A stretch of DNA of 64,000 bases from Aerococcus suis (GTDB lineage Bacteria > Bacillota > Bacilli > Lactobacillales > Aerococcaceae): the NCBI RefSeq assembly GCF_900176325.1, contig NZ_FWXK01000003.1, positions 1 through 64,000 of the forward strand, read 5' to 3'. Below are positions 63,256 to 64,000 of the stretch, piece after piece. Every line of letters starts with the position of its first letter. The first letter of the stretch is position 1. The notes beneath the pieces were generated by a model, which saw nothing but the letters and a program-made list of their open reading frames with translations, made no database searches and had not been told where the DNA came from. Made by a program: the position numbers and the translations under genes.

Positions 63256-64000
63256 ATGTCAAATACAATTTTAGAACTGGCACAAATTTTACAGGAGCGT
63301 CAGTTATTATTATCTCAATTACCTCAAGAAGAGGGAACTGTTACTCATATAACATATGACTCTCGTGAAGTGTCTGAAGGTACGCTCTTTTTTTGTAAAG
63401 GGGAAAATTTTAAATCTGACTATTTAAAACAAGCAGAAGCTAATGGAGCAATTGCTTATGTGGCTGAACAACCGTTTGATGTGACGATTCCAGGACTTAT
63501 CGTTTCTGATGTTCGGCAAGCAATGCCGCTAGTAGCTAATTACTTTTATCACGAACCTTGGCGAGCAATTCATATTAATGCATTGACTGGTACTAAAGGA
63601 AAAACAACAACGACCCATTTTCTAAAAGCAATTTTGGATAAACATCAGATGAAACACCAACAAGGAGAAACCGCTTATTTTTCTTCAACAACGACTTATG
63701 ATGGAGTTAACCGTGGCCCTTCTCAGTTAACAACGCCAGAATCAATTCCATTGTTCCAACAGTTAGCAAATGTTCGTGATTCTAGAATTCCTTTCTTAAC
63801 GATGGAAGTGTCTAGTCAAGCTTTAAAATATCGCCGAGTAGATGAAGTGATGTTCGAAATGGTTGGTTTTTTAAATATTTCGACAGACCATATTGGGACG
63901 AATGAGCACCCTGACTTTGCAGACTATTTACAGAGTAAATTGCGGATTTTCCAACATGGACAATATGCTGTGATTAATTGTAATACCGATTACTTCGATG
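63256..64000 (+). CDS. murE: UDP-N-acetylmuramoyl-tripeptide synthetase MurE (partial, 3' end outside)
   Basis: The first 248 codons of a Mur ligase, open to the window edge. ThIsYDSREVSEGTLFFCKG-type N-terminal UDP-binding segment (residues about 30-50), ATP P-loop ALTGTKGKTTTTHF (about 113-126), TTPESI with the UMAG-dipeptide contact and MEVSSQALKYRRV identify MurE. The GTKGKTT loop, rather than GTNGKTT, fits the L-lysine-adding enzymes of Lactobacillales; the decisive specificity loop lies beyond the edge. ATG behind AAAGGAG. Confidence 0.9.
   Translation, partial: MSNTILELAQILQERQLLLSQLPQEEGTVTHITYDSREVSEGTLFFCKGENFKSDYLKQAEANGAIAYVAEQPFDVTIPGLIVSDVRQAMPLVANYFYHEPWRAIHINALTGTKGKTTTTHFLKAILDKHQMKHQQGETAYFSSTTTYDGVNRGPSQLTTPESIPLFQQLANVRDSRIPFLTMEVSSQALKYRRVDEVMFEMVGFLNISTDHIGTNEHPDFADYLQSKLRIFQHGQYAVINCNTDYFD

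Overview
The window is a 64 kb piece of a low-GC Gram-positive chromosome. Gene content and order point to Lactobacillales: an AmaP/DUF2273/Asp23 cluster, MecA/Spx/SpxH, MetNIQ behind a streptococcal-type MET-box, and tRNAs with no encoded CCA. The closest fit may be an Aerococcaceae- or Carnobacteriaceae-like organism, but I cannot name a genus from sequence alone. It is almost entirely core genome. I see no prophage, insertion sequence, CRISPR array or large island.

Layout. 1-1400: the 3' end of an rRNA operon (23S tail, 5S) and 12 tandem tRNAs closed by a terminator. 1400-3000: the most accessory-like stretch, with a DUF4767 lipoprotein, a small hydrophobic peptide gene with its own promoter and terminator, and a decayed ORF. 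3.0-15.5 kb: trmL, a class A PBP, yheA, the yhaO-yhaN-yhaM nuclease cluster, and the secretion/stress group prsA, yhaH-like, hit, ecsAB. 15.5-21.3 kb: a YtmP-like kinase, trmB, a PepSY-like protein, ytpR, a short protein where the DNA translocase SftA would be expected, murC and galU. 21.3-28.1 kb: a NA37 nucleoid protein, an M3 peptidase, folC, a Gls24/Asp23 paralogue, a RibD-C reductase, a phosphatase and a hotdog protein. 28.1-35.2 kb: the replication and repair run polA-mutM-coaE, then nrdR-dnaB-dnaI. 35.2-36.6 kb: amaP-DUF2273-asp23 envelope stress genes. 36.6-40.3 kb: translation genes under RNA control, namely thrS behind a T-box and infC-rpmI-rplT behind an L20-type leader, with infC starting at ATC. 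40.3-43.1 kb: metNIQ behind a MET-box. 43.1-46.5 kb: GNAT, lipoate ligase, mecA, SDR. 46.5-57 kb: the Bacillus-like spx...yjbO neighbourhood (spx, trpS, coiA, pepF, spxH, CYTH, relQ, nadK, RluD-type synthase), then mgtE and an orphan PTS EIIA. 57-64 kb: GNAT, prfC, ptsHI, a GT4 glycolipid glucosyltransferase, ykuJ, and the start of murE, which runs off the right edge.

Themes. Several loci serve the cell wall (PBP, MurC, GalU, MurE, GT4) and redox or envelope stress (Spx with its adaptor SpxH, MecA, PrsA, Asp23/AmaP). Regulation is visible as a T-box, an L20 leader, a MET-box, a palindromic operator ahead of the hotdog-polA operon, and an attenuator-like leader ahead of murE. The least explained items are the 2.6 kb small peptide, the truncated SftA-like protein, the L35/L20 hairpin and the murE leader.
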